This document shows positions 1 through 10,363 of a stretch of 64,000 bases of DNA, piece after piece. The stretch comes from Rhyacophila brunnea (taxonomy: Eukaryota > Arthropoda > Insecta > Trichoptera > Rhyacophilidae), in the NCBI GenBank assembly GCA_022495005.1, contig JAGYXB010000269.1:434001-498000 (forward strand), read 5' to 3'. A model generated the notes under the pieces. That model made no database searches. It saw only the letters and a program-made list of their open reading frames with translations, and had not been told where the DNA came from. The translations under genes were made by a program, and so were the position numbers. The first letter of the stretch is position 1. Each line of letters starts with the position of its first letter.

Positions 1-2672
1 TCTTTTGCGAATAATGGTGAAGAATTTCATATCATAAATCCAATCAATTAATGTAACCAACTGATAAATATTATTTTTTGAGTTTGAACGACACTCGGAT
101 TAAAATAAAATGCCTGTATTTTTTGATAATAAGTAGGTATCTATGTTTCTGAGATATTTCAAAATTAAGTTTTTTAAAGAAAAATACAAGATACAGCTAC
201 CGATTTTGGCATGACCCTAATGAAGTCGAATCAAAATGTTTCATGGTGCTTAAAACGAAGGGGTTGTTGACAGGCTGCGACACGATTGTTGAGAACAATC
301 TGTCTAAATCATTCAACTCTATCATATCAATAGGGCATACAACCCTTTGGATAAAAACTGCAACGCATCTCAAACAGTTTCATCAATAACCATAAAATTA
401 ATGATCCATCAATTTGAACGAGGAAACAAACGTTTTCATATTAGTATATTATATTATATGTAAACACGTAATTTGTGTATATTGTGTCAAAATTAACACC
501 ATCTTATACAACTTTGACACATATAATTTGTATAAATACCTTTCATAGGTTTTAGAACAACTATCACCCCCCCCCCCCAACCCTCATATAAAATTTATTT
601 GATATAACAAAGATTGAAAATAAAAACTTATTTGACATAATAACATATGCTAATATGTATTTTAGAGACTATAGAAAAATATGGTGAAAAATTAATTACT
701 TTTAAAATAATTAAATCTAACAAAAAATGTATTTTAATATTTTTTTCGTGATTTAATTTTGTCAGAGGGGTTAATGGATGCTAGATTTTTGTCCAGGTGG
801 TAATTAATTGTCCTGTTATCATTTCAAAATAGTTAATCAATTTTATGGCAATTATAAAACTACTTAGGCACATCGTTTTTTTATATTTACTTTGTAGTAG
901 CCTCTTAGTGATCACAATCTATGACCAACAGTGTTGATACAAGATTACAAGAATTATCTACGTCTAACATGTAATGAGAGGACTCGATGAAAAAATCTCG
1001 CTTGTACAACTATATGTTAAAATTAATACTATTATAAAAATAATTCATTAGCGAGTTGGTAGGATGCATACTTTGGGAACATCAGGATAATTTTACAACG
1101 GGGGAAAATTTCAAAAAATCCTTTTGTTAGCGTAGAATAAAAAACGCATAAATCAAAGTCAAAAAGGCAAGCGGAATCGATGAATGGCGAAAAATGGACA
1201 CATTCTAACAATGACTGATCTATTGAAACACAAATTCAATATTAAATTCGATTCAGCTATTCAACTATTCGACGTTCAATGTTTTTTTCAGACACATTTT
1301 GGTAAGTAACCTAAGGTAGGTACCTAGGTAATAATTAATAAAGTCAATAAGTGAGCATTAATATATTGATTTTACCAACTTCTGACATTACTAACTAGTA
1401 TTAGGCATATATTAAGATTTAACATTGTATTATGTTATTATATAATATATATATATTTCTTTTAAATTTCGCAAATTAGTATAATTGAATCGTTAGAATC
1501 GCTAGAATTTACATCTTATCATGCTCTCCTCCAGCAGCAGACCGTGAGTTATGCAATACAAATCAAGTGATACGACCAGGTCACGTGAGCTTGAGAATAA
1601 GACTGTACGATGTACCTACGTAGTTATATCACGTTTTCGAGTTATTCCTATATCAATACGTGCATTATATATTTAATTTGTAAGGTGAGAAAATACAGAG
1701 CATTATTATTACATATGGGTAGGTACATCTTCCCTATAAAGTCTACAGTTTATTCAAACTTAGCTGCTAAACATGCCCCAAATTTTTAATTATCAACTGT
1801 TATACGGCACATGTACCTACCATTAGGTACATTATCTTTGATTAATCTTAAATTTTAATTTATCTTTAAAGCCTATTAAAATTCCGATTGCAATTGATAA
1901 TTACTGTATATTAAGTTATAAGTTAAGTAGTGTCCAAGGCATAGGCTGGAAAAGTTGCGGAGCACCTATCGCACGGCCACGACACAATAAGAAATAACCA
2001 TAACTATAAACTATAACTATAGAAAAATATTTTTGAATGTAGTGATTCCAAAATAACTTTTAGAATCCTCTATCAAGGCAATCGACAGTTAATAGTCCAT
2101 ACAAAATATTCAATTCAAATATTGATATAAAATATAATTATTACAAGACATGTTCAACAGATTAATGGCTTTAGTAGAATCTGTGGGAGCTTTAGGGATT
2201 TAATACTTATGTAAAACTTTTGTCATCCTATCTTTTGTGCAAGCACTTATTGTGTGTCAACAAAGGGTATGTATTTGTCGCAATAATAAGTTAAACTGTT
2301 TATATTACACGAAAAGCACACATTTTCGAGATAAACAAAATACAAGTTGTGAATGGGATTGAGCTTTTATCGATTTTGAGGATAAAAGATGTAGTATGTA
2401 TTTGGCAAATATCGTTGCATTGTTGTGGAGAATGAATAAATAAAGATAAACATAATACAGGAATAGTATCTATTATTTGTCAAAGAAACAAGAAGGTATT
2501 TGTCGAGCAGAAAATTGTCAATGAAATGAAATATTATCATTTACTAAATTAAACATAGGTACCATACATGATCAGTGTTAAATTTATTATAATAATATAC
2601 GTAGACAGGGTCGTTGCGAGAGGCAGAGCCACCTGGGTGAGAAAAAATGCCACTATATGTAATGCATTAATC
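1..2672. other. no gene recognised
   Basis: AT-rich intergenic DNA. I see a poly-C tract and scattered TAGGTACCTA words, but no supportable coding frame or element. Confidence 0.5.
567..578. repeat. poly-C tract
   Basis: Twelve consecutive C. Similar runs occur at 14193-14205 (13 C) and 50039-50050 (12 C), unexpected in DNA this AT-rich. Confidence 0.9.
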
Positions 2673-2898
2673 GGTACTGTTCGGTTATACGGAATACAGC
2701 GGAAAACGCATTTTGAAAATAGCCGATAAACTGGATTATTTGTTAGTTTGGGTTAGTTTAGGTTAGGTTAGGTTGGGTTAAGTTAGGTTAGGTTAGGTTA
2801 TGTTAGGTTATGTTTGGTTAGGTTAACCTAACAAATAATCCAGTTTATCGGCTACTTTCAAAATGCGTTTTCCGCTGTATTCCGTATAACCGAACAGT
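2673..2898. mobile_element. TTAGG-core foldback element, copy A
   Basis: Arms ACTGTTCGGTTATACGGAAT and ATACAGCGGAAAACGC run inward to TTGAAAATAGCCGATAAACT and GGATTATTTGTTAG. The right arm repeats all of this in reverse complement with one or two changes. Between the arms lies about 70 bases of TTAGG units and near variants (2759-2826), the insect telomere repeat. It is non-coding. Confidence 0.8.
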
Positions 2899-3034
2899 GC
2901 CCAATAATCTACTAATAATAAAAAATACACATTTTGTCACCGAGCCGATAAATCTCTTAAATTACCATTCATTACCGTTGCGCACATTAAGTATCTTTTC
3001 ATACAATCAAATACGACAAAATAACAATAATATT

Positions 3035-3100
3035 TTTAATATTAATACTTTCGACCGAAGGTACTTGATGGAATTTGGATTTAAATTCTAATGGATTCAA
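3035..3100 (+). repeat. short repeat shared with 14644-14712
   Basis: TATTAATACTTTCGACCGAA, then GGTACTTGATGGAATTTGGA and TTTAAAT, are nearly identical to 14649 onward. Here it runs directly into the perfect hairpin at 3085-3162; at 14644 only half of that hairpin (AATCCATTAGAATTTGAAT) is present. Confidence 0.65.
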
Positions 3101-3162
3101 GCTCTGTACTATTCCATTTAAGTCTTGTAAGTCAATAGTACAGAGCTTGAATCCATTAGAAT
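3085..3162. repeat. perfect 29-bp inverted repeat (hairpin)
   Basis: ATTCTAATGGATTCAAGCTC with TGTACTATT at 3085-3113 is repeated exactly in reverse complement at 3134-3162 around a 20-base loop. A transcript from either strand would fold into a long perfect stem. Confidence 0.9.
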
Positions 3163-3678
3163 TTTAATAATATTTTGGTATAATATCATAAAATACAACG
3201 TGACTGCTCATTAGTTAATGCATATTTTTATAACTACAGGTACTACGTACTCACTTTTTGTAATGACACTTTATATTAAAACGTTTGAGTCATCTTTTGG
3301 AAAAAAAATATTTACATACCATGATTTCTGCTTCTGGCCTTCAATCAGTAATAGTGTCGACCACAGGTCAATTAGATAATACTGTAATATTGTGAATCCT
3401 ATTCTTATCAAATATTGTATTATCGTAAGTGTTCTTTTATTTATTTTGTTGTATATATTTAACAGTATTTTGTGCAGTTACATGTATAATTGTATTCTCT
3501 GTAATAATCCAAAGGAAGAAAAAATACTTGTGGATAAGAATTCACCTGAGATTGATGATAAGTGATAAATATTGATAACGTATGAATAAAAACTACGAAT
3601 CCGGTGCGAAGAAACAAACCCAAAGGATCCCATGTGCGCAGCACATATTGCAGATAAGCAAGCGACGTCCCTGTAATC

Positions 3679-4285
3679 CAGTGTTTCCCAAAGTGTGGTA
3701 CGCGTACGAGTTTGGTGGGAGTACGCGGTGCACCGGGCCTTGGCTGCGCCTGGTGCAATTAGCATTAACTCGACATCAATACAACATCCTTGCAAGAAGG
3801 TTTATTGCATGCAGAAGAAGAGCAATTGTTGGAATAAGCTTCAGACGGATTATTGAAAAATAAATAGGTATAAGGAGTGTACTTTAACATTATTCTGGTT
3901 TCAAATGCAACAGTTTTAACAGACAAAGTCCTGAAATACATCTTGCCTTTTCCAACATCATATCTATGTGAAGTTGCTTTTTCAACATTTGTATACATTA
4001 AATCAAAAAGCTTTGACAGCTGTCACATGCTTTAGGATGTGGAACTGTAGGTATCTCATATTAAAATTAACAACCAAATTATGATGATCTGTCTCAACAT
4101 AAACCATTTCATCCTCCTCATTGATTATAATGAATGATTTTTTTCCGTTTATTATTATTATTATGTTTATGTACTTACTAAATATTTTGATTGTTATTAA
4201 AGTATTATGCATTGTTTTGACGAGGGTACTGTGTTACGAAAATTATAGAAGGGGTACTCAGATATCGAAAGTTTGGGAAACACTG
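3679..4285 (+). mobile_element. hAT-superfamily transposon remnant
   Basis: Its ends are inverted: CAGTGTTTCCCAAAGTGTGG on the left, and CAGTGTTTCCCAAACTTTCG reading inward from the right. CAGTGTTTCCCAA is a typical hAT terminus. About 600 bases remain, including the C-terminal coding relic at 3931-4035. I do not see a clean 8-bp target duplication. Most of the transposase has been deleted. Confidence 0.75.
3931..4035 (+). pseudogene. hAT transposase C-terminal (dimerisation) relic
   Basis: The plus strand reads LKYILPFPTSYLCEVAFSTF, then VYIKSKSF before a stop. FP.(S/T)YLCE..FS......IK.K is the conserved hAT C-terminal motif of ZBED5-like transposases. The sequence after the stop continues, in other frames, with weak similarity to the family tail. 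There is no catalytic region. Confidence 0.7.
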
Positions 4286-4510
4286 CAGTGTAAGCAGGCT
4301 AGATATTATTACGATTGGACCGATTGGGCCCAATCGGGCCTAGTGCCGTATGTAATTTTGGCCGTCGTTAGAAAAAAACAAAATACAATGATACAAGAGA
4401 AAAGTATATTTTTAAATTTAATCAAATGTTTGATTGTAAGTAATATTAAAAATTCGATGCCGTTGTGTAATAGAATCATAGAATATAAAACATTACTTGT
4501 ATGTTAGATT

Positions 4511-4553
4511 AGTTAGGTTAAAGTGCGATAATTGTTCGCACTTTAACCTAACT
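4511..4553. repeat. 18-bp inverted repeat with 7-base loop
   Basis: AGTTAGGTTAAAGTGCGA at 4511-4528 pairs with TCGCACTTTAACCTAACT at 4536-4553 without mismatch. The stem includes a TTAGG-like unit. Confidence 0.85.
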
Positions 4554-5539
4554 GATCGATAATTAAACTGTTAATTAATTATTATTGATGAAGCTAAAAC
4601 TTTTAATATAAAAATCATTAATGATTTTTTCGATAATAAGGTTTACTTACCTACTAATAAATTTTCAACAGGAACCTAAGGAACTAGCGCACTGATCTAA
4701 TATGGCCTCGCTTCTGGGCCTGTCTGTGAGTTGGTATGGATTGTACCTACCTAGGTTACAATAAAAGTAGTTACCGTAATACCTATATACTACTCAGACA
4801 GAAGACACGCTTCTGTGAATTTAAATGAAATGTCTGAAATTAAGCATACAGCAAATTGCGACGTAATGGCTAAATTAAGTAATTATAAAGAATAAAAGTT
4901 CAATTTAATAAAATAGCAATTTAAAAGACACGCGACATGGATCTGACAAAAGTTTGCGATGTCACGTACCAATAACGTTTTCAATTTAATGATTATAATA
5001 GATAGACTCTAAACTAAGCAATTATAAAACAATATCTCAATAAACTTAATTAGATACCTAGATAATAATATTTTTTATTACTATGCAGAACTGTCATGAA
5101 CTTTTTGTTTTAATGTAGGAAAACGCAAGGCCCCGGGAAATTGATATTTTCAAACCATATTAACACTATGCGGGGAAAAAAAATCGGTGTGTATACCTAC
5201 TTATGTACGCGCGTTAGAAGTTATACTTCTTTGGCGTAACAAAACAAAAATAAAACTTGTGATACCTAAACTAGATTCTTTGACTAGCTCTTAATTATCT
5301 TGTTAAATTACACACTCAAGAAAAAGGACCGCTTATTGGAACGCCGTTGGTTTATTTCTATACACTTTAACTCATATTACTAAATTATATAATGGTTTTT
5401 CGTTGTTTCTATTTTTAAAGTACTGACTGTCAGTCTGGCGCTTAACCGTTTGTTTAGGTAAGGAATTGCAAAAAATAAATTATGTGTTACATGTCACACG
5501 CCAAAAATACACTCTGATCTGATTTCCCGAACACGCCAA

Positions 5540-5690
5540 AAGAAGTAGGTATAACTTCAAAAATATACCTACTTGTAATGACCGCAAATGTGTGCGTGGG
5601 TATGCTGTTAGCCTTATCACAGTTCACCGTGAGCTGTTGTGTCGACAACCGACGACGATATAGTATTGCGATCAAATGCATATCTAAAAA
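5540..5690 (+). repeat. solo TTCACCGTGA arm
   Basis: TTATCACAGTTCACCGTGAG followed by CTGTTGTGTCGAC is the arm module of the composites C-E, here without a TTAGG core. Boundaries are approximate. Confidence 0.5.
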
Positions 5691-5854
5691 AATACGTACT
5701 TAATAAAAAACCACTGGAAGGCAAGAAAATAGGTAGATAAGTAGATATATTAGAAATACAATCATATCGTACCTAGGTAGCCTATATAAGTATTATTATA
5801 AAATTTTAAATGATTAAAAAGTATGTTAGCAAGTAGCAAGTGGGTGCTCGTCCT

Positions 5855-5900
5855 ATCAAATGTCTGATAATAATGGCATCGTTATTATCAGATATTTGAT
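5855..5900. repeat. 19-bp inverted repeat with 8-base loop
   Basis: ATCAAATGTCTGATAATAA (5855-5873) pairs with TTATTATCAGATATTTGAT (5882-5900) with one mismatch. Confidence 0.8.
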
Positions 5901-5979
5901 ACCAATCAATTGAATATCAAATTAATAGATACATATACTTATTGAATACATATTATAATAATGTTAAAATTGGAACATT

Positions 5980-6090
5980 ACTCTCCACAATGCTTTACGA
6001 ACAACGCGTCATTTTTTGATTTCAATGATATCTTTACGTCTATCTCTTTCCTGTACGACAGTTCACGTTAAACTGTGAGACGACAAAATA
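5980..6090 (-). repeat. solo arm module, degenerate
   Basis: ACGAACAACGCGTCATTTTT and ATCTCTTTCCTGTACGACAG match the inner parts of the composite arms in inverse orientation. It ends near TTCACGTTAAACTGTGAG. Confidence 0.5.
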
Positions 6091-6546
6091 TAATAGGTAG
6101 GTACGTATAATTTACACGTAACCGTACTTCCTTAGGTACTGTATAATTTGTGTTATCTTCCAATATTTTATAAAATATAGAAAAACTCGATTGAGGGTGA
6201 TGAACCTTAAGCCGTGTCCACATTGGCAACTTCATTAAATTTCGATCAAAATAATTTTTGGTCAAACACATTTTCATAATTATCGTGAAATTTAATGAGG
6301 TGTAGGAGTAAAAAAATGCACAATAATGAGTCGTGTGTCAAGAGGAATTGGGAATTAGGTACCTATCTACATATGGTGACATATTCGGAACTGTTGTATA
6401 TTTTCCAAAATAATCCATCCAGAATTAATGTTGAGACTTTTTTTAGCGTTTCTTCCGGAACAGGAATAATGCATATTTTATACTACAATCAGTTTTTTTA
6501 GCCCAAAATTAAAAATCGAGAGCTTTTGTTTTAGCTCAAGCCGCTC

Positions 6547-6917
6547 AAGCGTCAATTACATTGAGCTTCTTTACGAGCTGTTTGTTGGCGAATTTACAAT
6601 CTGCCTGTAAAGTCGCCCAGTGTAATCATCGAACAAGCTAATAAGCAGGTTGTAAACACTCTACCGAGAAAAGTTGAAAGCCGGTCAACTTTACACGCTA
6701 CACGCCGGCGTGTGGACCTACTGCGTCTGCGCAGTAGAGCGCAATAGCAACCTCCCGGTAAAAAAACGAACTACGTTCTGTCAAAATATTCGCTGGTTTG
6801 TGGCTTCTCAGCAAATGAAAAGTTTTGTGTGTAATCATCAAATTGCATTAGCTGAATCGCCCGCTTTTAAATTCGCCAACAAACAGCTCGTAAAGAAGCT
6901 CAATGTAATTGACGCTT
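6547..6917. mobile_element. MITE with about 50-base inverted ends
   Basis: AAGCGTCAATTACATTGAGC with TTCTTTACGAGCTGTTTGTT at the left is repeated in reverse complement at the right end (6868-6917), about 50 bases nearly without change. The 270-base interior contains a GC-richer block at 6715-6780 shared with 26175-26245. The open frame across it is incidental. Confidence 0.72.
6715..6780 (+). repeat. short repeat shared with 26175-26245
   Basis: CTGCGTCTGCGCAGTAGAGC, then AACCTCCCGGTAAAAAAACG and AACTAC, recur as CTGCGCCAGCGCAGTAGAAC and AACCTGCCGGTAAAAAAAAC. Confidence 0.65.
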
Positions 6918-8744
6918 TATCAAAAAAAAATACGGAAAAATCCCTTTTTAACGTGACAAAAATCCCGTGTAATACTCAATCCATAAACCAATCTTTAGTT
7001 CAAGAATTTTAAAAATCAGTTTTGTTGCCCTTTGATGTAATAAACAATTTTATTAGGTAGGTACCTATTTACATGTTAGCATCAGCATGTATAGATACTG
7101 GAATGCAATTGTAGGTAATACCTATATATAGGTAGATATATTAAGATTTCTTAGATTATTCGAACCTACTTGAGTAGGTAAGTATCTATCTATATTATGT
7201 GTTATGGCAGATTTAAATAAATTAGTTTATTGTGGCCGGACGATAAATATTCATGCATGACAAGTGGCCACAACGTTCAAAAATGAATTCTTAAAAAAAA
7301 TAGTACCTTTTCATTAAATAATTTTTAATAAACGGACACATGTTCCTCGTGGCGCTGATGTCTCACTCCCGTTACGAAACCGCGAACGTTTTGTTTCTTC
7401 AACTGTTTTACCACATACAAAAAACAGCATTCGGTAAATTTAATTCAATAATTATCATTATCATTGTGAACATCTGTCCTAAACTTTGGAATTGTTGCAA
7501 CACATTATTGCCATTTTATTTTAGTATGTTTTAACAATTGTCGATCATTATGTAGGTACAAATAAAACTATAGTTATTTGAATATGGGCAATAACACAAA
7601 ATTTCGCACACTTTTTCATTAATACGTTTTCGTTGGATTAAGAATACGTCATACTACACATATTGTTGGTTAATAAATTCACTAAGCCCTGCCTAAACAA
7701 AGCAATAGATAAAAAATATTATTCTATCTATAAAATATTCAAAGTTATATATGATTTAATTACATAATTTAAGAAATTTTATAGATATACGAGTATTTTT
7801 TTACTATTATCTATTATGGCTTAGTTTTCGCAGGGTTTAATTGAATTAAAAAAACTAATCAAAACCATCTGTAAATATTAGTCATAGTTCAATAAAAAAG
7901 AAAACGTAGATATGACTAACAAAGTTTAATGTAAACTATTTTTGGCGGATTTTAACAGCCTACCTCCACCCTTCGCTACTGCTGTGATGTAAGAATTTTA
8001 TCGATAACTAAGAATTTAGCCACATAGGTAGGTACTACAGAAACAACTAAGTAGATATTATCTACTTGCAAGTGATTTACTATACATAATATTAAAATTA
8101 AATTATCAAAAAAATACGAATAAGTGGATTAATTAATTTTTACGTGAATAATATTGAGAGTATATATTATGGAAGTTTGATAATATATACATTAGTAAAC
8201 AATAAACATCACGTATTACTCGCGTGTTTGCTGGACGGTGCTGCCACGGTGTACCAGCGGTGAGCTTGGAAGTTCAAAATTACGAATATTTATAAATAAT
8301 ATTATATGATAAAAATAAGTATGAGCTACAATTAATATAAAATGATGTTCAAAAAAAATCCTGATTTTTCTCCGTTTTATCTACGTCAATGCGCATTTTA
8401 TAATAATACAATCATATTTTATAACTTTTGCGTATTATCGCTAGATGGCATTGCTTTAACCAAAAAGCTCGACACAAAATATCCGTGGAAAAGCTCAATA
8501 CAATTTTTAATTAAAAAAATGTATACTTATTATACAAAGAATCCTAGATAGAATATAGATTATAGAGTATAGATAGACATTGTATATTTTTTCCGAAATC
8601 AAGATATTGTTTTAATTGATAAAATCACAGTGCATAGGTAGGTAACGTACATAATTAATATGTACCTACCTAACTTTCAATTGCGTGTTTTTTGTTCTTC
8701 ATTGTTGAGGATCGGGACTCCATTTAAATGTCCTCGTGTTTATC
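6918..8744. other. intergenic, partial TIR element only
   Basis: Beyond the 7685-7982 fragment I see no gene. Confidence 0.5.
7685..7982. mobile_element. partial copy of the 17229-18113 element family
   Basis: It shares AGCCCTGCCTAAACAAAGCA, TTCTATCTATAAAATATTCA, AACAAAGTTTAATGTAAACT and a right end CTACCTCCACCCTTCGC with the composite element. The left terminus is missing. Confidence 0.55.
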
Positions 8745-9527
8745 TGTAAAGTGATTTCGAAAGTGAAGTGGTAATAAAAAATGCTATGTTTTTGTTGTTC
8801 GCTGATGACTTGAAATTATTTTTGGAAGTTATCACCTTGGACGATTGTCGTCAGCTCCAACTTGATATAGATAATATTATATTAGATTGGGGCAGGCGTA
8901 ACAAACTACAATTCAATATTGATAAATGCAATCTTTTGTCGTTTACCAGAGCCTCAAAAGCCTTTATTTGAGGTTGTACGGATACTATCCGTGGCTTTAT
9001 CCAACTGACTCTCTTAGGCATGCTTACATACTGCAGTTTGCAATTTAGAAGAAATCTTTATTTGGCTATGTATTTTTTTCGACTTATACGAGGTATAAAT
9101 GAGAACTCTGCCATTCTGGGCAGTGTTGACCTGTGTGTCCCTGATAACTATCTTAGAAATAGAGAACATCAGTTGTTTATTCTCCCAAGGTGCAGAACCA
9201 ACCTGCCACTGGTAATGCCAATTGGGAAGGCGATAACTATGTTCAACGAAATTGCTTCGGGTGTTGATATATTCCACCTACGTGAGGATGAGTATAGGTG
9301 GACATTATTTTATAAATTTTTAAAATAGGGTCTGCTTAACTCATCCGGTGTATATCCATGTACCTATATAATTAATATTTTTGTATGTACATATTTCTAC
9401 TGTTTAATAACATACTATCTATCTCTTTTTTATGTCATGTTGTGAACGTCTTAAACTTATAATTTGTAATGTTCACAATATGTAAAAATAAATTAATTGA
9501 AATTGAAATTGAAATTAAAATTGAAAA
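8745..9527 (+). pseudogene. 5'-truncated non-LTR retrotransposon (LINE), RT end and C-terminus
   Basis: The frame opens with NAMFLLFADDLKLFLEV, which holds the reverse transcriptase FADD active-site motif. It runs on as DCRQLQLDIDNI, then LQFNIDKCNLLSFTR, until a stop at 8969-8971. From 9020 the same frame encodes RRNLYLAMYFFRLIRGINEN, then LFILPRCRTNLPLVMPIGKA and DEYRWTLFYKFLK with a stop. That is the C-terminal region seen after the RT in Jockey/CR1-like LINEs. A 3' untranslated part ends in a TTGAAA-type repeat (about 9490-9527), the usual LINE tail. Everything upstream of the FADD block is missing, so this is a dead 5'-truncated copy. Confidence 0.82.
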
Positions 9528-10363
9528 ATTGCATAGCAGTGGGATAATTAAAATTAGAATAGTCTATATATTATTATGTCTAAGTATTTATCAAGAGCAC
9601 ATTTATTTATATGTAGGTATCTAGATGACTGGTATTTCTTATATGCCATATTATACAAAGAGCCATTTCTTGGTTCTCGTATGCTCCATCTATGTAGGTA
9701 TTGAAAGTAGGCTTATAATATATGCGGATCCAAGGGATTGGCCATGACTCCCCTTTATATAGATTTTATTTTATATAAATATGTATTTATGTGTATCCCA
9801 ACCTAACCATCGGCAACATCTATCTCATGAAGTATTTTTGCCTGTTTCCTGGTTATTGATTTCGTTGGTGATTTTAAACCCACCATGTACTTTCTATATC
9901 ACGTTAGGTTTACAATATCGACGACAAATCGGACAAATACAATGCAATTACGCTGGAATCCAAGTAAAACTACATTAAAATGACAATCGGACTGACCTAA
10001 ACCCCGCTATATGGTACTACATATTAGAAGAAAAATATGGATCTTTGCTGATGACGAATTTTCAACAATCATAGAAAGAATAGGTTAGGTATAGGTAATA
10101 GGTAGAAAAATTTAAATACCTAGACACCTACTTTTCAATTTACCTTTCTTTATACCGTAGATTGGTATATATTACCTATTATTGATAATATTTGATTATC
10201 TTTCTTGAATAACATTTTCACTTTTCAAACTTGAATAAACTCTGGGTCAACTAGTGAAAATTGCTGTAATATTATAATAAAATTTTACTTTTTTAAACCT
10301 AATTTTGTATGTGGTACTTTGGTAGATAATATGTATTTACCCGTAGCGTGTGGTCCATAGATA
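9528..10363. other. no gene recognised
   Basis: AT-rich DNA between the LINE tail and the mariner; a 65-codon open frame at 9781 has no family resemblance. Confidence 0.5.

Larger units (their letters stand above)
4554..6546. other. intergenic, only arm modules and a hairpin
   Basis: Apart from the two solo arm modules and the 5855 hairpin nothing is recognised. The short open frames here overlap repeat modules or have no family resemblance. Confidence 0.5.

Noticed and set aside
2759..2826. TTAGG tract as a true telomere end
   Set aside because: It is short, degenerate and enclosed by inverted arms within unique DNA, so it is interstitial.
3582..3863. 93-codon plus-strand frame
   Set aside because: It crosses the left end of the hAT remnant; the recognisable transposase relic is at 3931-4035.
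4121..4507. 128-codon plus-strand frame
   Set aside because: It spans the right end of the hAT remnant and adjoining AT-rich DNA; the Ile/Phe/Tyr-rich start is what AT-rich sequence gives by chance.
6674..7012. 112-codon plus-strand frame
   Set aside because: It is made of the 6547-6917 MITE interior and right arm, with no protein motif.
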